From: Vreelandella maris
Lineage (GTDB): Bacteria > Pseudomonadota > Gammaproteobacteria > Pseudomonadales > Halomonadaceae
Length of the DNA: 64,000 nt
Assembly (NCBI RefSeq): GCF_013371085.1
Contig: NZ_JABWCV010000010.1
Span: forward strand, 1-64,000
Direction of reading: 5' to 3'
Position 1 is the first letter of the stretch, and each line of letters starts with the position of its first letter. A model generated the notes under the pieces. That model was not told the DNA's origin and ran no database searches. It saw only the letters and a list, made by a program, of their open reading frames with translations. Below are positions 53,001-62,153 of this stretch, piece after piece. The position numbers were made by a program, and so were the translations under genes.

Positions 53001-54080
53001 TCAAGTGGCGATTTGCGTCTGGTTGATCTCCCGATGACGGCTGCGCAGCACATAATAGAGCTCCCGGGCAATATAGCGTTTCAGACATCGGATGGCTTCC
53101 AGCTTGGAGTGGCCCTCTCCCACCCGCCGGGCAATGTATGCCTGAGTATCGGCATCCAGGCGTAGCCGCCCGATGGCGATGATATGCAGCGCACTATTGG
53201 CGGCGCGATCGCCACCACGGTTGAGCCGGTGTCGCTGCGTCTTACCTGACGAGGCAGGAATAGGACTAACGCCACATAGCGCCGCAAAGCTGGCTTCTGA
53301 GCCAAGGCGGTCCGGATTGTCGCCTGCCGTGATCAGTAGCTGTGCGGCCGTCTCGTAGCCTACTGCCGTTCGCGACACCAACTTTGGTGCCAGCTCATCG
53401 ACGATAGCCTTGATCATGACGTCCAAATCGGCAATCTCGTCGTGCAGTTCCAGGTAGCGGCGCGCGAGAGATTTCAGGGCAATGCGGTAAGCCATCGTGA
53501 CATCCCGGTACCCGTTCAAATCGGGTCGCCATGCCGCCAGTGTCCGAAGCAGCTGCATTCGCGTCATGTTCCTCAACAGATCGCGCAGTTCCTCTGGCGC
53601 CGAGACCACTTGAGTCTGGATCATCTGGAGGGCCACACGGCGAGCCGCGACCGCAGTTTTTCGGCAAACCTTCAGGACACGCAAGGACTCGATCATCCCG
53701 TCACGTGTCTTCGGGGTGACAGTGCGAATACCCGCATAGGCCGCATGAGCGGCATTCTCTGCATCGATTGCGTCATCCTTGCCGCGCTTGCGCCGTACGG
53801 TCTTATCGGGTGTCGTGACTTCCAAGATAGTGATGCCTGCGTGCTGTAAGTAGCGCAGCAGGCCAGCTCCATAGGTGCCGGTGCATTCAATCCCCACCCG
53901 GCTGAGCTCGCCGAAGGAGCGCATCCAGGTCAGCATAGTCTTGTAGCCATGCCGGGTGGTAGGAAAGCTGGCGGTGCCAAGCACACGGTCATGGGCATCC
54001 ACGACGGCGGCCATATGCAGCTCTTTGTGGGTATCAACACCGCCGATAATGACAGAGCGATCACTGGGTTGCTGACTCAT
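53001..54080 (-). CDS. IS110-family transposase (RuvC-like DEDD)
   Basis: 359 residues. N-terminal RuvC-like DEDD domain: IIGGVDTHKELHMAAVVD (first Asp), VGIECTGTYGAGLLRYL (Glu), KRGKDDAIDAENAA (two Asp). C-terminal transposase_20 domain: LISRTAVGYETAAQLLITAGDNPDRLGSEASFAALCGVSPIPASSGKTQRHRLNRGGDRAANSALH type sequence with the catalytic Ser in PASSGK. Length is normal and no frame damage is seen, so it may be active. It uses RNA-guided recombination in characterised relatives (IS621). Confidence 0.95.
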   Translation of the reverse strand: MSQQPSDRSVIIGGVDTHKELHMAAVVDAHDRVLGTASFPTTRHGYKTMLTWMRSFGELSRVGIECTGTYGAGLLRYLQHAGITILEVTTPDKTVRRKRGKDDAIDAENAAHAAYAGIRTVTPKTRDGMIESLRVLKVCRKTAVAARRVALQMIQTQVVSAPEELRDLLRNMTRMQLLRTLAAWRPDLNGYRDVTMAYRIALKSLARRYLELHDEIADLDVMIKAIVDELAPKLVSRTAVGYETAAQLLITAGDNPDRLGSEASFAALCGVSPIPASSGKTQRHRLNRGGDRAANSALHIIAIGRLRLDADTQAYIARRVGEGHSKLEAIRCLKRYIARELYYVLRSRHREINQTQIAT

Positions 54081-54373
54081 GGTGGATCTCCAAGCTATTT
54101 ATTCAGGATGGCTTCACCGAGTTCGATAGCCTGGACACGACAGTAATGAGACAGGCTGTCAGGCCCTTCTTGGGTCACATGCTTCGACGAGGCGAAACCT
54201 CGCCGCCAGTGCTCCCGGGTCACCGACAGGTCCAAGGAAAGACACACTACCCGGGTCGATCGGAATGTGGGTCAGGAGACCCGGGAGCCCTCACGGCACC
54301 AGGTCTTCAGAATAGGTCAATTACTATAAGTGCCGGATCAACCCAGAAACACCTGGCACCTTGTAGTCTTACT
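54081..54373 (-). ncRNA. Candidate bridge RNA of the IS110 element
   Basis: Non-coding 5' region of the element. An exact 11-bp stem (54211-54221 with 54278-54288, GCTCCCGGGTC/GACCCGGGAGC) encloses a 56-nt loop. In that loop, 54259-54267 matches the left target in direct orientation (8 of 9, compare 54374-54382), and 54233-54239 is the exact 7-nt reverse complement of the right target (52979-52985). Further on, 54163-54170 is identical to the element's 3' end (52988-52995, 8 of 8) and 54142-54146 is complementary to its 5' end (54369-54373). This order and orientation of left-target, right-target, left-donor and right-donor guides is that described for the IS621 bridge RNA. Exact transcript ends are not known. 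Confidence 0.8.
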
Positions 54374-54904
54374 ATCCGAATGCACCATCACCGTTCCTTG
54401 TGGCTTGCGTCGCCAGACTGCTGATAACAAAGCATCCAGTACCAACTCCGTGGTCATGCGAGACTTCATCGACCAGCCAACCACTTGACGAGAAAACAGG
54501 TCGATAACTACCGCTAAGTAAAGCCAGCCTTCGTAAGTGCGGATGTACGTGATGTCCGTCACCCAAGCAACATTGGGCGCTGTTACTTCAAACTGACGGT
54601 CTAAATAGTTAGGGGATACAACAGCCGGTTTTCCACCGCCATAGCCGCCAGGGCGACGTCGATAGCCCGTCTGAGAGCGTAAACCTTCCCTACTCATAAG
54701 ACGCGCCACACGGTGCTTTCCACAAGCTTCACCAGCTTCACGCAAGTCCTGGTAGACCTTGCGATAGCCATATACACCGCCGCTTTCAAGCCAGGAGTGC
54801 TTGATCAATCCCAGCAGGCGCTCATCTTCCCGAGCTCGATTAGAGAGCGCTTTTTTACACCATGCGTAGTAACCGCTGGGATGCACTTCCATCATCTGAC
54901 ACAA
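54374..54904 (-). pseudogene. IS3 transposase OrfB, 5' part
   Basis: Reads MCQMMEVHPSGYYAWCKKAL, the HTH_21-type region YGYRKVYQDLREAGEACGKHRVARLM, then WVTDITYIRTYEGWLYLAVVIDLFSR (first catalytic Asp) and VMVHSD (second Asp), where the IS110 insertion breaks it. Translation normally arises by -1 frameshifting from orfA, so the real N-terminus is upstream (about 54990). Confidence 0.9.
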
Positions 54905-54951
54905 GCGACGTACCGAATATTGGCTCGCATAATTTTGAATAAACGCGTACC

Positions 54952-55230
54952 TCAGTCGGACTCCCTGGCGAAGTACGCGGTGGCCTTTTTTAATATGTCT
55001 CGCTCTTCTGATACGCGCTTGAGTTCGGCCTTCAAACGACGGTTTTCAGCTTGGAGATCATCATCCTCTTGCCGTTGTTCTACCGGCTTATCGTAGCGCT
55101 TAATCCAGTTGTATAGGCTGTGACCTGACACGCCTAGCCGCTCAGCGACCTCGGCCACGCGATGGCCGCGCTCTACCACCTGTTTGACGGCTTCGATTTT
55201 GAACTCTTCAGTGTAGCGGGGATGGCTCAT
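54952..55230 (-). CDS. IS3-family OrfA (HTH protein)
   Basis: 92 residues: HTH_Tnp_1 domain [42 protein letters not shown] followed by a leucine-zipper-like coiled coil [33 protein letters not shown]. This is the IS3-group arrangement. Intact, but its OrfB partner is disrupted. Confidence 0.93.
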   Translation of the reverse strand: MSHPRYTEEFKIEAVKQVVERGHRVAEVAERLGVSGHSLYNWIKRYDKPVEQRQEDDDLQAENRRLKAELKRVSEERDILKKATAYFARESD

Positions 55231-55292
55231 GGTTCCTCCTAGATACCTTTAGTATAAGGGCTGGAGGTGTCTATGAAACCTGGGGCGATTCA

Positions 55293-56621
55293 ATGCGCTG
55301 CGACCGGATTGCTTTGATGCATGCCGGGTGCGTATTGGCTACCGACACCCCTGAGAAGCTACTAGCGTCGCGTGGCTTACCCACACTAGAAGCTACCTTT
55401 ATGGCGTACCTGAAAGAGGCTAGCAAGTTAGAGGAAGCCGAGTCCGAAAAGCCGACAACTGCCTCTCTAGAATCGCACCCGGCGACCCGGTCTGGCAGGC
55501 TGACCGTTAGCCTGCGCCGAATGTTCAGTTACACCCACCGAGAGACTCTGGAGCTACGTCGCGACCCGATACGCGCTACGCTGGCGCTGCTGGGTAGTCT
55601 GATCCTAATGTTTATCATGGGTTATGGCATCAATATGGATGTCGAACATCTGACCTATGCCGTGCTCGATCGTGACCAGACCACGACCAGCCAAGCCTAT
55701 TCTCTCAATCTAACGGGATCGCGTTACTTCACTGAGAAGCCTCCTCTGACCGACTACTCAGATGTACAGCAGCGTCTACGCAGCGGCGACATCAGCCTGG
55801 CGGTGGAAATTCCGCCAGGGTTTGGCCGTGATCTCAAGCGTGGCAATGTGCCCAAAGTTGCTTACTGGGTCGATGGTTCCATGCCGGTCAGGGCCGATAC
55901 TATCAAGGGGTATGTCGAGGGGATTCATGCGGACACCTTGGCTCGCTTGAGCGAAGGGGCTGGAGCTTTTTCTCCTCCCGTCGAGATTGCCATTCGCTAC
56001 CGCTACAATCCCGACGTTAGAAGTCTGCCAGCCATGGCCCCGGCGATGATCCCACTGCTGCTCATGTTGATACCTGCGATGCTGACTGCCTTGGGAGTCG
56101 TACGTGAGAAGGAGCTCGGCTCTATTATCAATCTCTACGTTACGCCGGTTTCTCGGTTGGAATTTCTGCTCGGCAAACAGTTGCCCTACATCATGCTGGC
56201 GATGATCAATTTCGTCACCCTGGTGGCGTTCGCCGTGTTGGCCTTTGGTGTGCCGGTGAAGGGTAGCCTGCTGACATTGAGCCTAGGCGCGCTGCTCTAT
56301 GTCATCTGTTCCACGGGGATGGGATTGTTGATGTCATCGGTTCTGCATAGTCAGATTGCCGCTATCTTCGGTACCGCCATCGCTACACTGGTGCCTGCGA
56401 TCCAGTTTTCGGGGCTACTCTCTCCAGTTTCCGCGCTGCAAGGGGGTGCGGCTGTCATTGGACATATCTATCCCACCAGCCATTTTTTGATTATCAGCCG
56501 AGGCGTGTTTTCCAAAGCGCTCAGTCTGGGAGATCTGACACCGTATTTTCTGGCCCTGCTGATCACCATCCCCGTACTGACGTTATTGAGTGTTTTGGGT
56601 CTCAGGAAACAGGAGCGCTGA
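55293..56621 (+). pseudogene. rbbA: 3' half of rbbA (ABC exporter), beheaded by the IS3 element
   Basis: The open frame starts exactly at the IS3 edge. Its first ~40 residues ([31 protein letters not shown]) are the tail of an ABC nucleotide-binding domain; the rest is an ABC-2 permease with about six helices ([49 protein letters not shown]). Full RbbA (about 900 residues) has two ATP-binding domains before this permease; both are missing here. An ATG at the junction is in frame, so a 442-residue ATPase-less permease might still be made. Ends 1 bp before yhhJ. Confidence 0.85.
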
Positions 56622-56622
56622 G

Positions 56623-57738
56623 ATGGCCAGGCTTGCCAATATTCTGCAACTGGGTATCAAAGAAATACGCAGCCTGTATCGCGACCCGGCTCTGATGTTA
56701 CTGATCATTTACTCGTTCACTTTGGGGATCTACCTGAGTGCCACTGGCGAGCCGGAGGCGCCATTCCGAGCTAGCGTGGCCATTGTCGACGAGGATCGGT
56801 CTCAGGCATCCTTACGTATTGTTAATGCCTTTCAGCTTCCCTATTTTTTGCCGCCTGAATTTATCGATATTGGCCAGATGGATCGTGGCATGGATGCGGG
56901 GCGTTATACCTTTACACTTAATATTCCTCCTAACTTTCAGCGTGATCTGCTGGCCGCTCGACAGCCGACCATTCAGTTGAATGTCGACGCTACCCAGATC
57001 AGTCAGGCATTTACGGGAGCTGGGCATATTCAGCGGATTATCAGTGATGAGGTGGCCGATTTCATCGGAACATACCAGCACCCATCGCCGGGCCGCATTG
57101 AGGCAGTAGTTCGTGCTGAATTCAACGCTAATCTCAACCGAAGTTGGTTCGGCGCCATTAATGAAGCTATCAATCAAATCACCATGTTGTCGATTATCCT
57201 GACAGGAGCAGCGTTGATCCGTGAACGAGAGCACGGCACCATTGAGCATTTGTTGGTCATGCCGGTCACCTCGTTCGAGATCATGTTGGCCAAGGTCTGG
57301 TCGATGGGGTTGATCGTGCTGTTGGCTTCGGTCTTCGCACTACGCATCATCGTCGAGGGTTGGCTGCAAGTACCTCTTCGCGGCTCGCAGACGCTCTATC
57401 TTTTCGGCGCCACGCTACTGCTATTTGCGACCACATCAATGGGGATTTTCCTCGGCACGTTGGCGCGCTCAATGCCGCAACTGGGCCTGTTAATCATTCT
57501 GGTACTGATTCCCCTGCAGATTCTGTCGGGTGGGATGACCCCGCGTGAAAGCATGCCTGAGCTTGTGCAGCGCATCATGTTTGTCGCCCCGACCACTCAC
57601 TTTGTCGAACTTGCTCAGGCCATTCTCTTTCGTGGCGCCGGATTGGGAATTGTCTGGCCGCATTTGTTGGCGCTGGCCATCATTGGCAGCGCGTTTTTTT
57701 TGGCCGCTCTGTTAAGGCTCAGAAAAGCACAAGAATGA
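56623..57738 (+). CDS. yhhJ: ABC-2 type permease (YhhJ-like)
   Basis: About 371 residues. N-terminal helix LMLLIIYSFTLGIYLSATGE, large extracytoplasmic domain (~45-165), then five helices, with LTGAALIREREHGTIEHLLVMPVTSFEIMLAKVWSMG and LSGGMTPRESMP as ABC-2 hallmarks. AGGAG lies 8 nt before ATG 56623. It is the usual partner of RbbA in hlyD-rbbA-yhhJ operons. With the ATPase part of RbbA lost, it is unlikely to work as a transporter unless another ATPase substitutes. Confidence 0.88.
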   Translation: MARLANILQLGIKEIRSLYRDPALMLLIIYSFTLGIYLSATGEPEAPFRASVAIVDEDRSQASLRIVNAFQLPYFLPPEFIDIGQMDRGMDAGRYTFTLNIPPNFQRDLLAARQPTIQLNVDATQISQAFTGAGHIQRIISDEVADFIGTYQHPSPGRIEAVVRAEFNANLNRSWFGAINEAINQITMLSIILTGAALIREREHGTIEHLLVMPVTSFEIMLAKVWSMGLIVLLASVFALRIIVEGWLQVPLRGSQTLYLFGATLLLFATTSMGIFLGTLARSMPQLGLLIILVLIPLQILSGGMTPRESMPELVQRIMFVAPTTHFVELAQAILFRGAGLGIVWPHLLALAIIGSAFFLAALLRLRKAQE

Positions 57739-57885
57739 TCCCGCCCGCTACTTTTGGCGCGTTGTTTATGGCCGAACAAACCCTGGAGCAGGGGATCAAC
57801 GGCAACGTAAATTAAGGCAACGTAAATCAATACAGCATTTATCAAGTAATCAGGTCAGCTCCATAAGTGGCCATGGACTAACGAC

Positions 57886-58200
57886 TTAATAGAAGGGTAG
57901 TCCAGCCGCTCTGAGCCGTCCTTTTAGCCGCTCATTCTCCTCAAACAAGTCGGCGACCAGAGCTGCGAGTTCTGGAACAGCATCGAAATCGTACTCCATT
58001 TGGCGAAGGCGGCGAGCCCGAATAAGATCGTGGCTGGTGAATCGCCATTGAGAGACGTAGTGAGTTCTATCGCCGAGCATGCCGCTCTCGACCCGCTCTT
58101 TCACCCATTGCCTTTCTACGGCGCATGCATGCGCGAACTCTTCCAGTGTAAGGGTAGCTTCGTCGAGTATTTCACCATCGACTATGTTGTTTTCAACCAT
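57886..58200 (-). CDS. cbpM: Chaperone modulator CbpM
   Basis: 104 residues, MerR-like winged helix with LTLEEFAHACAVERQWVKERVESGML and WRFTSHDLIRARRLRQMEYDFDAVPELAALVADLFEENERLKGRLRA. CbpM binds the J-domain of CbpA and inhibits it. It starts 3 bp after the cbpA stop, so the pair is cotranscribed. Confidence 0.92.
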   Translation of the reverse strand: MVENNIVDGEILDEATLTLEEFAHACAVERQWVKERVESGMLGDRTHYVSQWRFTSHDLIRARRLRQMEYDFDAVPELAALVADLFEENERLKGRLRAAGLPFY

Positions 58201-58203
58201 GAT

Positions 58204-59136
58204 CTACCTCTTTTGCCGCGGGTTGAATGGTATATCACGCGCCATACTTTCATACAGTTGGCGTGCCTTATCGGTATTGGCCGGAGGTAATACCACGTTC
58301 AGGACGAAATAGAGATCACCAGGCTCAGAACAGGGAATACCTCGGCCTTTCAATCGTAACTTTCTACCGCTTTGGGAACCTTTGGGCACTTTCAGTTGAA
58401 CCTGTCCAGAGGGTGTGGGTATCGTGAGAGACGTGCCGAGAGCTGCCTCCCAAGGTGCAATCAGCAGGGTTGCGAACACATCTTTGCCTTCCACGCGATA
58501 GTCGGGGTTCGGTGTAAAGTGTATTTCCAGATAAAGGTCACCGGCCTCGCCCCCACCTGCACCAGGGTGGCCTTGACCCGCTAAGCGGATATGCTGACCT
58601 TCAGTGATACCCTTAGGAATGCGCACATTGAGATTGTGCTGCTGAAGGTAGACATGTCCTTGTGGATCAGTCTGTGGCGCATGCAAAGTCACCGTGCGAG
58701 TTGCACCGTCATAGGCGTCGCGCAAGTCGATGAAAACTTTCGCATGACGATCCAATCCACGCATACGGTGATGTGATCTGGTGCCTCGCCGACCAACATG
58801 GCTAAACAGATCGGTGAAGAAGTCACTGAACTCACCAAGATCGACATCTTCGTAATTTCTGCCCGAGAACTCGAAACCTGCATCCCAATCTGGCGGCGGT
58901 CGGAACTCCTGCCCAGCACGATAATGCTCTCCCAGTTGGTCGTAAGCCGCTCGTTTTTCGGGATCGGTAAGCACCGCCTTAGCCTCATTGATTTCCTGCA
59001 TACGCAGGGCAGCATCGGGCTCCTTGCTAATATCAGGATGATATTTGCGCGCCAACTTGCGATAGGCCTTCTTGATGTCGGGGATGGCGGTAGCTCTATC
59101 GATCCCAAGTATTTGATAATAATCTTTGAACTCCAC
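58204..59136 (-). CDS. cbpA: DnaJ-class co-chaperone CbpA
   Basis: 310 residues. J-domain with HPD at 33-35 (KYHPDISKEPDA), a Gly/Phe-containing linker (~75-125), and two C-terminal beta-domains (IPKGITEGQHIRLAGQGHPG; VPKGSQSGRKLRLKGRGIP). No zinc-finger region, hence CbpA rather than DnaJ. Stimulates DnaK and binds DNA in E. coli. Located between an extra ftsH and cbpM. Confidence 0.94.
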   Translation of the reverse strand: MEFKDYYQILGIDRATAIPDIKKAYRKLARKYHPDISKEPDAALRMQEINEAKAVLTDPEKRAAYDQLGEHYRAGQEFRPPPDWDAGFEFSGRNYEDVDLGEFSDFFTDLFSHVGRRGTRSHHRMRGLDRHAKVFIDLRDAYDGATRTVTLHAPQTDPQGHVYLQQHNLNVRIPKGITEGQHIRLAGQGHPGAGGGEAGDLYLEIHFTPNPDYRVEGKDVFATLLIAPWEAALGTSLTIPTPSGQVQLKVPKGSQSGRKLRLKGRGIPCSEPGDLYFVLNVVLPPANTDKARQLYESMARDIPFNPRQKR

Positions 59137-59228
59137 GAATCACTCCATACATGTTCGAGGTTAGGTTAGCCAAAGTAGTCATTATGTTTTTTTAGTCGAG
59201 CCTATCGTACCTACGGGTCAAGAGTGCT

Positions 59229-61076
59229 TTATATGCGATCCGTCGCTGGTCTGTCAGCTATCTCTGCTACTTCCCCGATGGGAGGAAAATCTTGGGCGGT
59301 CAGCGTCTCGCGCTCCAGCAGCATGGCGGCACCGGTCTCCAGTACCTTGCGACGGCGGGTCAGTATCTGGGTGGCGCTATCAAAAGCGTCGTCGACCAGC
59401 CTGCGTATGGCAGTATCGATTTCACGCGCTGTTTCCTCGGAGTAGGTCTTGGGCTTTGCGAGCCCAAATTTGTCGCCTAGAAAAGCTTGCCGGTCTTCCT
59501 CATAAATGACTTGACCGCCTTCCTCACTCATTCCGAACCGGGTGACCATGCTACGGGCAATATCGGTCACCTTGGCCAAGTCATCAGCCGCTCCAGTGGA
59601 GATTTCATTGAAAATCATGCGTTCGGCGGCTCGGCCGCCCATCAGCACTGCCATGCGACTCTTTAGGTCGGCAACCGTTTGCAGGAAACGCTCCTCTGTT
59701 GGGCGCTGGATTGTATAGCCCAAGGCGCCCACCCCACGTGGAATGATAGAGATTTTGTGTACAGGGTCCATTCCAGGCAACGAAGCGGCGACGAGCGCAT
59801 GGCCCATTTCGTGATGCGCTACTACGCGTCGCTCATGTTCATTAAGCACACGGCTTTTCTTCTCCAGTCCAGCAACGATGCGCTCCACGGCGAGTGTAAA
59901 ATCGCTTAATGTCACCGCATCGGCATCACGGCGCGTGGCTAGCAGAGCCGCTTCATTGACCAAGTTGGCTAGATCAGCACCGGTAAACCCTGGGGTCAAG
60001 GCGGCTATCTGCTCGGCATCGACATCAGACGCCAGCCTGTTGAGGTGTTTTAGATGTACATTGAGTATGGCAATACGTCCCCGACGCTCGGGGCGATCGA
60101 CCAAAACCTGACGGTCGAAGCGTCCTGCACGCAGCAGGGCGGGATCAAGGATCTCGGGTCGGTTAGTCGCGGCCAGAAGTACAATCCCGGATGATGTATC
60201 AAAGCCATCTAGCTCAGTTAGTAGCTGGTTGAGGGTCTGTTCCTTTTCGTCATGACCGCCACCGAGCATACCAAGCCCTCGGGCGCCGCCGAGTGCATCC
60301 AATTCATCAATAAAAATGATACATGGCGTGGCTTTTGCAGCTTGCTCAAAGAGGTCTCGAACTCGGGCTGCCCCCACGCCGACGAACATCTCTACGAACT
60401 CGGACCCTGAAATCGAAAAGAAGGGAACGCCAGCTTCGCCAGCCACGGCACGGGCCAGCAGGGTCTTGCCAGTGCCAGGAGGGCCGACCAGCAGAATGCC
60501 CTTTGGCACGTGGGCGCCTAGTCGTCCGTAACGCTGTGGGTCACGCAAAAAAGCCACTACTTCCTTGAGTTCATCCTTGGCTTCGTCAATGCCAGCCACG
60601 TCGGCGAAGGTCACCTTGGTTTCGGTTTCAACATAAACACGGGCTTTCGATTTGCCCAGTGTCATCATGCTGCCGAGGCCTCCCTGACTTGATACCATAC
60701 GGCGCAGGAAAAATCCCCAGATAGCGAATACGAGCAGGAACGGCAAGAGCCAAGAAAGCAAAGAGGTCAGCCATGACTCACTAGGCGCACCATTGAAAGT
60801 GACATCGTATTGGGCTAGGTCATTGGCCAAGGTCGGGTCGATGCGATAGGTGGTGAAGCCAGTAGTACCGTCGGAGAGTGGCGTATTGTAGGTGCCTTTG
60901 ATCCGCTCTGAACTAACATCAAGCGTGTTGATAATGCCTTGCTCAAGATGATGACGAAACTCGGAATAGGGAATCGGTTCGTAGGAACGCCCCTCCGCAA
61001 TGAAATCCTGAGCCAATAGGACAAAAATATAGCCGAAAATAAAAAAGAGGATATATGCTTGGTAACGTTTGTCCAT
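59229..61076 (-). CDS. ftsH: ATP-dependent zinc metalloprotease FtsH (accessory type)
   Basis: 615 residues. Two N-terminal membrane helices ([37 protein letters not shown]) flank a periplasmic domain. AAA+ domain: Walker A GPPGTGKT (198-205), Walker [36 protein letters not shown]. Protease zinc site HHEMGH (His422/His426 of HEMGH). It is in an operon with a DksA/TraR-like gene and cbpAM rather than with rlmE/folP, so it is probably a second, stress-associated FtsH. Confidence 0.93.
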   Translation of the reverse strand: MDKRYQAYILFFIFGYIFVLLAQDFIAEGRSYEPIPYSEFRHHLEQGIINTLDVSSERIKGTYNTPLSDGTTGFTTYRIDPTLANDLAQYDVTFNGAPSESWLTSLLSWLLPFLLVFAIWGFFLRRMVSSQGGLGSMMTLGKSKARVYVETETKVTFADVAGIDEAKDELKEVVAFLRDPQRYGRLGAHVPKGILLVGPPGTGKTLLARAVAGEAGVPFFSISGSEFVEMFVGVGAARVRDLFEQAAKATPCIIFIDELDALGGARGLGMLGGGHDEKEQTLNQLLTELDGFDTSSGIVLLAATNRPEILDPALLRAGRFDRQVLVDRPERRGRIAILNVHLKHLNRLASDVDAEQIAALTPGFTGADLANLVNEAALLATRRDADAVTLSDFTLAVERIVAGLEKKSRVLNEHERRVVAHHEMGHALVAASLPGMDPVHKISIIPRGVGALGYTIQRPTEERFLQTVADLKSRMAVLMGGRAAERMIFNEISTGAADDLAKVTDIARSMVTRFGMSEEGGQVIYEEDRQAFLGDKFGLAKPKTYSEETAREIDTAIRRLVDDAFDSATQILTRRRKVLETGAAMLLERETLTAQDFPPIGEVAEIADRPATDRI

Positions 61077-61096
61077 GCTAACCTCAATGCAGCTTC

Positions 61097-61456
61097 CTAG
61101 AAGGCCTTATTGGAGGAGGATTCGCCCTCGTTACTGGTCGCGCAGTTTTTGCAGCGGGTTGTGTAGGGCAATGCCTTGAGACGATCTGGTGCGATGGGCT
61201 TGCCGCATTCCTCGCAGAAGTCTCCGACCTGGGCAGCGATGCGTGCCAAGGCGTGTTCGGCCTGGGCCAGTTCTAGTCTGGCTTCTTCCTCCAGCCGTGC
61301 GACCACTTCGTCGTTTTGAACCTCTAGCGCTTGATCATCGAGATCCTTATTCAGAGCGCCACTGCTTCGATGCTGGTGTTCTTCATAGTGATGGATGCGG
61401 GCTTTGAGCTCTAACCGTAGGTTGTCTAGCAAGGCCTTTCTATCTTGAGCAGGCAT
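61097..61456 (-). CDS. DksA/TraR-family C4 zinc-finger protein
   Basis: 119 residues. A long N-terminal coiled coil (~5-75), with DLDDQALE at its tip-like position, and a zinc finger of Cys81, Cys84, Cys102, Cys105 (CEECGKPI..RCKNC). Shorter than DksA (~150), longer than TraR. Such proteins bind RNA polymerase in the secondary channel and modulate stress promoters. First gene of the dksA-like/ftsH/cbpA/cbpM unit (20-bp gap to ftsH). Confidence 0.88.
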   Translation of the reverse strand: MPAQDRKALLDNLRLELKARIHHYEEHQHRSSGALNKDLDDQALEVQNDEVVARLEEEARLELAQAEHALARIAAQVGDFCEECGKPIAPDRLKALPYTTRCKNCATSNEGESSSNKAF

Positions 61457-61635
61457 GATGTACCCGTTAATGTTGGTTAGTAAGTTGCTCTATTGAGCGG
61501 TATAGGGCATCTAATACACTTGGTACAGCTCGCGTTATGCTCAGACCTGTTTTAATCGGGCCGACGGTGGTGGTATACCATCGCGGCTTTCTGAGCAAGG
61601 TCGAATAGCATGAGCACTAGAACTTGTCGCTGTGA

Positions 61636-62094
61636 CTAAAGATCTTCCAACTTTTCCGCGTCTCGTATCATGCGCATGATTTCATGTTGCTCCAAAGCGA
61701 GGAGGCCATTCAATAATTCCTCAGTGGACGAGACTTCAGCCCGCGTCGATAAATAGCGATAGAGATCAATAATACGATCATGTACTGCTAATAAAGAGCG
61801 CATGACATCGCCGGTGCTCATGTTGGCAAAGTCTAAATTGCCCAATGTTTCAAGCTTGAAAGGATGCTTGTCAAAATACTCTGCACACCACGTTTGGAGC
61901 ACAGCTTTCTCAGTATCTTTCTCGCTCAGCGCTATGGCCCTGCTAAGCTCTTGTTCATGTTGGGAAAGATAGTCAAGTAACATGCGTAGCTTTTCTTGCT
62001 GAGCATCCTTGGCGGCGCACTTTAGTTTATCGGCCAGATTGGCATGCAACCGTCGGGTCAGCTCCAGTATGTCTTTGATGGTTTCAACCGTCAT
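61636..62094 (-). CDS. Predicted four-helix-bundle protein, unknown
   Basis: 152 residues, all helical: ILELTRRLHANLADKLKCAA, EKLRMLLDYLSQHEQELSRAI, DVMRSLLAVHDRIIDLYRYL and ELLNGLLALEQHEIMRMIRDAEKLEDL. The spacing of helices and the YLSQHEQEL / LEQHEIM motifs recall ferritin-like (rubrerythrin) bundles, but not all iron ligands are identifiable. An AGGA precedes the ATG. It lies 59 bp downstream of the phasin-like gene on the same strand. Confidence 0.7.
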   Translation of the reverse strand: MTVETIKDILELTRRLHANLADKLKCAAKDAQQEKLRMLLDYLSQHEQELSRAIALSEKDTEKAVLQTWCAEYFDKHPFKLETLGNLDFANMSTGDVMRSLLAVHDRIIDLYRYLSTRAEVSSTEELLNGLLALEQHEIMRMIRDAEKLEDL

Positions 62095-62153
62095 GTTCTT
62101 GTCCTATCTCAGGTTAGTCCTTTAGAAAAAGTCGCGCGATCCTCGCAGAATTT

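Larger units (their letters stand above)
52986..54373 (-). mobile_element. IS110-family element (1388 bp including one shared base)
   Basis: Boundaries are exact because the host IS3 orfB reads through when this segment is deleted: GTGCATTCGGAT joins CAAGGAAGCC. A single T (A on the + strand) is present at both junctions. No terminal inverted repeats, as expected for IS110. Contents: one DEDD transposase gene and a ~290-bp non-coding 5' region that reads as a bridge RNA. The transposase lies on the minus strand; its end is only 15 bp from the element's end, so the RNA is upstream (IS110 group, not IS1111). Confidence 0.93.
52671..55292 (-). mobile_element. IS3-family element, interrupted by IS110
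   Basis: Terminal inverted repeats: left end TGAATCGCCCCGGATATTTT and right end (reverse complement) TGAATCGCCCCAGGTTTCAT, both continuing with TAGACACC after a few bases. It contains orfA (54952-55230) and orfB in two pieces, split by a 1388-bp IS110-family insertion; without it the element would be about 1.23 kb, normal for IS3. No target-site duplication is visible (left flank ends AGTTC, right flank begins ATGCG), and the right flank is a truncated gene, so the element's two flanks probably did not belong together originally. Confidence 0.9.

Noticed and set aside
52666..55297. Target-site duplication of the IS3 element
   Set aside because: The bases next to the two inverted repeats (AGTTC and ATGCG) do not match.
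57886..61456. Identity with the known transmissible heat-resistance locus (clpG/ftsH/hsp20/yfdX)
   Set aside because: Only ftsH is shared; the marker genes clpG, hsp20, yfdX and hdeD are not in the window.
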